From an uncultured Devosia sp. (lineage in GTDB: Bacteria; Pseudomonadota; Alphaproteobacteria; Rhizobiales; Devosiaceae), in contig CAKTFF010000052.1 in assembly GCA_934553185.1 (NCBI GenBank), positions 1 through 9,656 of the forward strand: 9,656 bases of DNA, read 5' to 3'. The position numbers and the translations under genes are program-made. Numbering within the stretch: position 1 is the stretch's first letter; each line of letters opens with the position of its first letter. This document shows, piece by piece, positions 6,922 to 9,656 of this stretch. The notes under the pieces are model-generated. The model was not told the origin of the DNA and did not search any database. It worked only from the letters and a program-made list of their open reading frames with translations.

Positions 6922-8736
6922 ATGTCTGTCCGTCCTGCCATCCAGGCTGTCACCGACCGCATTGCCGCCCGCAGCCGCGACACGCGCCGCGACTATCTCA
7001 ACCGCCTCGATGGGGCGCGCGAGGCTGGCGTGCACCGCGCCGTTCTTTCCTGCGGCAACCTTGCCCACGGCTTTGCCGCCTGCTCGCCGGCGGAGAAGGC
7101 GGCCCTGGCCGGCAACAAGACGCTGAACCTGGGGATCGTCACCAGCTACAACGATATGCTGAGCGCGCATCAGCCCTACCAGTTCTATCCCGACATCATC
7201 AAGGAAGCAGCCCGCGAGATCGGCGCCACCGCCCAGGTCGCGGGCGGCGTTCCCGCCATGTGCGATGGCGTCACCCAGGGCCAGCCGGGCATGGACCTGT
7301 CGCTGTTTTCACGCGACGTCATTGCAATGTCGACCGCCATTGCCCTGTCGCACAACATGTTCGACGCCGCCGTTTACCTCGGCATCTGCGACAAGATCGT
7401 CCCCGGCCTGCTGATCGGCGCCCTGGCCTTCGGCCACCTGCCGGCTGTTTTCGTGCCCGCCGGCCCCATGCCCTCCGGCATCCCCAATGACGAAAAAGCC
7501 AAGGTCCGCCAGCTTTATATGGAGGGAAAGGTCGGCCGCGCCGAACTGCTGGAAGCTGAATCCAAGTCCTACCATTCGGCCGGCACCTGCACCTTTTATG
7601 GCACCGCCAACAGCAATCAGATGCTGATGGAAATCATGGGCCTCCATCTCCCCGGCGCGAGCTTCGTCAATCCCGGCACGCCCCTGCGCGATGCGCTAAC
7701 CCGTGAAGCAACCGTCCGCGCCCTGTCGCTCACCGCCTTGGGCAACAATTACACCCCGGTCGGGCACGTCATTGATGAAAAGGCCATCGTGAATGGCCTT
7801 GTGGGCCTTCATGCCACTGGTGGCTCCACCAACCACACCATGCACCTGATCGCCATCGCTGCAGCAGCCGGCCTTCAGGTCACCTGGGACGACATGAGCG
7901 ACCTGTCGGACGCCACGCCTCTGCTGGCCCGCGTTTATCCCAATGGCGTTGCCGACGTGAACCACTTCCACGCCGCCGGCGGCATGGGCTTCCTGATCAG
8001 CGAACTGCTTGAATCGGGCCACCTGCACGAAGACGTCAAAACCGTCTGGGGCGATGGGCTGAGCAACTATACGGTGGAAGCCAAGCTGATCGACGAAAAG
8101 CTTGCTTTCGAGCAGTCTCCCCGCGAGTCGGCTCTCCCCAAGGTGTTCACCAAGGTGGACACTGCCTTCTCGCCCACCGGCGGACTCAAGCTCCTCTCGG
8201 GAAATCTGGGCCGCTCGGTGATCAAGGTGTCGGCGGTCAAGCCCGAGCATCGTGTGGTCGAGGCGCCCGCCCGCGTCTTTCATGGCCAGGATGCGCTTCA
8301 AGCGGCCTTCAAGAATGGTGAGCTCAACAGCGACATGATCGCCGTGGTGCGCTTTTCCGGCCCCCGTGCGCTGGGCATGCCCGAACTGCACAAGCTGACA
8401 CCCGGCCTCGGCGTCATGCAGGATCGCGGCTTCAAGGTCGCGCTCCTCACCGATGGCCGCATGTCCGGCGCCTCAGGCAAGGTCCCCGCCGCTATCCACA
8501 TGACGCCGGAAGCGGTCGATGGTGGCCCGATCAGCAAGCTGCGGGACGGCGACATGATCCGCCTCGACGCCAATGCCGGCACGCTCCAGTTCCTCGGCGA
8601 CATAAATGAACTGCTGGCGCGCCCCGCCGCGGCCGAAGACCTCGCGTCCCAGCACTACGGCATGGGCCGCGAACTCTTCGCTGGCTTCCGCAGCCTTGTT
8701 GGAGTCGCCGACCGTGGCGCCAGCGTCTTCAGCTAG
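6922..8736 (+). CDS. edd: Phosphogluconate dehydratase
   Basis: Edd dehydrates 6-phosphogluconate to 2-keto-3-deoxy-6-phosphogluconate, the defining step of the Entner-Doudoroff pathway. It belongs to the IlvD/Edd family of [4Fe-4S] dehydratases. Family residues visible are Cys114 in [11 protein letters not shown], Cys156 in GICDK, Cys223 in [16 protein letters not shown] (cluster ligand region) and [17 protein letters not shown] (510-526). The 604-aa length and the [17 protein letters not shown] context fit Edd rather than IlvD. The ATG at 6922 has AAGGAG (6909-6914) seven bases upstream. It is the last gene of the kinase-zwf-pgl-edd operon, and its final 8 bp overlap the 3' end of the opposing phosphoesterase gene. 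The KDPG aldolase gene (eda) that must follow in the pathway is not in the window, so it must be supplied from elsewhere. Confidence 0.97.
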   Translation: MSVRPAIQAVTDRIAARSRDTRRDYLNRLDGAREAGVHRAVLSCGNLAHGFAACSPAEKAALAGNKTLNLGIVTSYNDMLSAHQPYQFYPDIIKEAAREIGATAQVAGGVPAMCDGVTQGQPGMDLSLFSRDVIAMSTAIALSHNMFDAAVYLGICDKIVPGLLIGALAFGHLPAVFVPAGPMPSGIPNDEKAKVRQLYMEGKVGRAELLEAESKSYHSAGTCTFYGTANSNQMLMEIMGLHLPGASFVNPGTPLRDALTREATVRALSLTALGNNYTPVGHVIDEKAIVNGLVGLHATGGSTNHTMHLIAIAAAAGLQVTWDDMSDLSDATPLLARVYPNGVADVNHFHAAGGMGFLISELLESGHLHEDVKTVWGDGLSNYTVEAKLIDEKLAFEQSPRESALPKVFTKVDTAFSPTGGLKLLSGNLGRSVIKVSAVKPEHRVVEAPARVFHGQDALQAAFKNGELNSDMIAVVRFSGPRALGMPELHKLTPGLGVMQDRGFKVALLTDGRMSGASGKVPAAIHMTPEAVDGGPISKLRDGDMIRLDANAGTLQFLGDINELLARPAAAEDLASQHYGMGRELFAGFRSLVGVADRGASVFS

Positions 8737-9226
8737 GCTTTCGCCGCACCAGAACCTCCTCCAGCCGCCGCGGCTGGAGGCCCTGCGGATCAACCCCCAC
8801 ATCGAACTGCCGCGTCTGCGGCGACAGCTTGCCGTGGGAATGGCCATGAAGGTTGATCGACCGCTTGCCCATCTGGTTCCAGGTGCGGAACGGATAGTGG
8901 CACAGAACAAATAACCGCTCGTCGATGCGCATCTCGGCATAATGCTGCTGGCTGGCCCAGCCCACGGCCGCCAGCGTGGGCGCCGGATCGTTGTTGCCGA
9001 TGATCAGATGCTTGATGCCGTGCAACTGCGCCAGTAGCGCCTCGACCTCGCTCTGTGTCCCTCGCGCGAAATCCCCTAAGTGCCAGACGTCGTCATCCGG
9101 TGCGACCACGCTGTTCCAGTTGGCAATCAGCGCCGCATCATGCTCGGCCATGCTGGCAAACGGCCGCCGATCAATCCGTAATACGCGCGGATCGGCAAAA
9201 TGGGTATCACTGGTGAAAAAGAGCAT
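8729..9226 (-). CDS. Calcineurin-like metallophosphoesterase
   Basis: This small 165-aa phosphoesterase of the calcineurin-like superfamily is expected to use two metal ions to hydrolyse a phosphoester of unknown identity. The metal-site motifs appear in order: SDTHF (6-10; Asp7, His9), GDFARG (51-56; Asp52), GNND (77-80), LCHYPF (His110) and LHGHSHG (126-132; His129, His131). The third motif has Asn where the superfamily consensus GNHD has His. This looks like the COG4186-type branch, but that is from memory. The start [10 protein letters not shown] leaves the usual short distance to the first motif. No clear ribosome-binding site is seen before it. It lies 33 bp downstream of mutL on the same strand and is probably cotranscribed with it, while its last 8 bp overlap the end of edd. 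No physiological role can be assigned. Confidence 0.88.
   Translation of the reverse strand: MLFFTSDTHFADPRVLRIDRRPFASMAEHDAALIANWNSVVAPDDDVWHLGDFARGTQSEVEALLAQLHGIKHLIIGNNDPAPTLAAVGWASQQHYAEMRIDERLFVLCHYPFRTWNQMGKRSINLHGHSHGKLSPQTRQFDVGVDPQGLQPRRLEEVLVRRKPS
8758..8780. terminator. Perfect 10-bp stem-loop downstream of edd, inside the opposing gene
   Basis: CCTCCAGCCG (8758-8767), loop CCG and CGGCTGGAGG (8771-8780) form a flawless GC-rich hairpin 21 bases past the edd stop. No T-run follows on the + strand, so it may be a 3' stability element or a Rho-linked end for the edd transcript rather than a classical terminator. On the - strand it lies within the coding sequence of the phosphoesterase, in codons for LQPRRLEE. 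Confidence 0.4.
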
Positions 9227-9259
9227 GGCGGGACAATCGTCGTCTCGCCTTGATGTTCC

Positions 9260-9656
9260 CTACCGGCTTCGCCCGAACAGCCGCTCGATGTCCTTTTTCT
9301 TGAGTTCCACATAGGTGGGCCGGCCATGGATGCACTGGCCGGAATGGGGCGTGGCTTCCATGTCGCGAAGGAGGGCGTTCATTTCGTCGCTGCGCAGGCG
9401 TCGTCCCGAGCGCACCGAGCCGTGGCAGGCCATGCGGGCGATGATGGCGTCCATCCGGTCGGCGACTGCGGCGATGGAGTCCCATTCCGCCAGCCCATCC
9501 GCCACGTCGCGCACCAGTCCATCGATGTCCGAATTACCAAGGAGGGCAGGGGTTTCGTGAACAGCCACAGCGCGTGGTCCGAACCGTTCAAGGTAAAGCC
9601 CGAAGCGTTCGAGTTCCGGCGCTGCTTCCTCGAGCCTTGTGCAATCCTCTTCGGAC
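9260..9656 (-). CDS. mutL: DNA mismatch repair protein MutL, C-terminal part (partial)
   Basis: The frame is open from the window's right edge to TAG at 9262-9260 and covers the last ~131 residues of MutL, the mismatch-repair ATPase that links MutS to strand incision. The segment [19 protein letters not shown] is typical of the start of the C-terminal dimerisation domain. The end carries motifs known from endonuclease-type Mut[16 protein letters not shown] (9317-9334, matching the CxHGRP metal-site motif) and FGR near the terminus (9269-9277). The main nuclease motif DQHAxxExxxxE and the ATPase domain would lie beyond the window. An internal GTG at 9568 is not the true start, because homology continues upstream of it. 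The phosphoesterase follows 33 bp downstream. Confidence 0.95.
   Translation of the reverse strand, partial: SEEDCTRLEEAAPELERFGLYLERFGPRAVAVHETPALLGNSDIDGLVRDVADGLAEWDSIAAVADRMDAIIARMACHGSVRSGRRLRSDEMNALLRDMEATPHSGQCIHGRPTYVELKKKDIERLFGRSR

Noticed and set aside
9260..9568. Separate 102-aa gene starting at GTG 9568 on the - strand
   Set aside because: The frame stays open to the window edge with MutL-like residues upstream of the GTG, so it is an internal codon of mutL.
1..9656. CRISPR arrays, tRNA or rRNA genes, insertion sequences, toxin-antitoxin or defence genes
   Set aside because: Looked for by eye on both strands. No regular repeat-spacer pattern, transposase motifs or RNA gene signatures were seen.

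Overview
The window looks like chromosomal DNA of an alphaproteobacterium, most likely a Hyphomicrobiales (rhizobial-order) genome of the Devosia/Pelagibacterium kind. This rests on the high GC content, the gene order zwf-pgl-edd, a MutL that keeps the endonuclease-type C-terminal motifs, and a RIME-like double palindrome of the sort found between rhizobial genes. The genus is an inference from gene content and style; no marker in the window fixes it.

Layout, left to right. (1) Positions 1-235 hold the C-terminus of an aconitase-family protein. (2) A tripartite tricarboxylate transporter operon follows on the + strand: tctC (periplasmic binding protein), tctB (small membrane subunit) and tctA (large permease). 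It ends in a strong stem-loop near 3314-3341. (3) After a 276-bp gap with a more AT-rich, promoter-like stretch comes a second + strand operon: a BadF/BadG/NAGK-type sugar kinase, then zwf, pgl and edd. (4) Converging on it from the right, on the - strand, are mutL (only its C-terminal part is in the window) and a small calcineurin-like phosphoesterase. The phosphoesterase gene overlaps the last 8 bp of edd.

How the genes work together. The Tct proteins would capture a di- or tricarboxylate in the periplasm and import it, and the adjacent aconitase-family enzyme is a plausible consumer. The second operon encodes the upper Entner-Doudoroff pathway: glucose-6-phosphate to 6-phosphogluconolactone (Zwf), to 6-phosphogluconate (Pgl), to 2-keto-3-deoxy-6-phosphogluconate (Edd). 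The kinase at its head would supply a phosphorylated hexose or amino sugar. No eda aldolase and no classical glk is visible here. MutL and the phosphoesterase are unrelated to sugar metabolism.

The coding content is mostly conventional. The less expected signals are non-coding: a 17-bp palindrome before tctC and a UUCG hairpin after it; a RIME-like inverted pair with compensatory hairpins between zwf and pgl; a stem that would hide the edd ribosome-binding site; and a perfect 10-bp stem just past edd inside the opposing gene. I found no convincing sign of a new defence, mobile or biosynthetic system.
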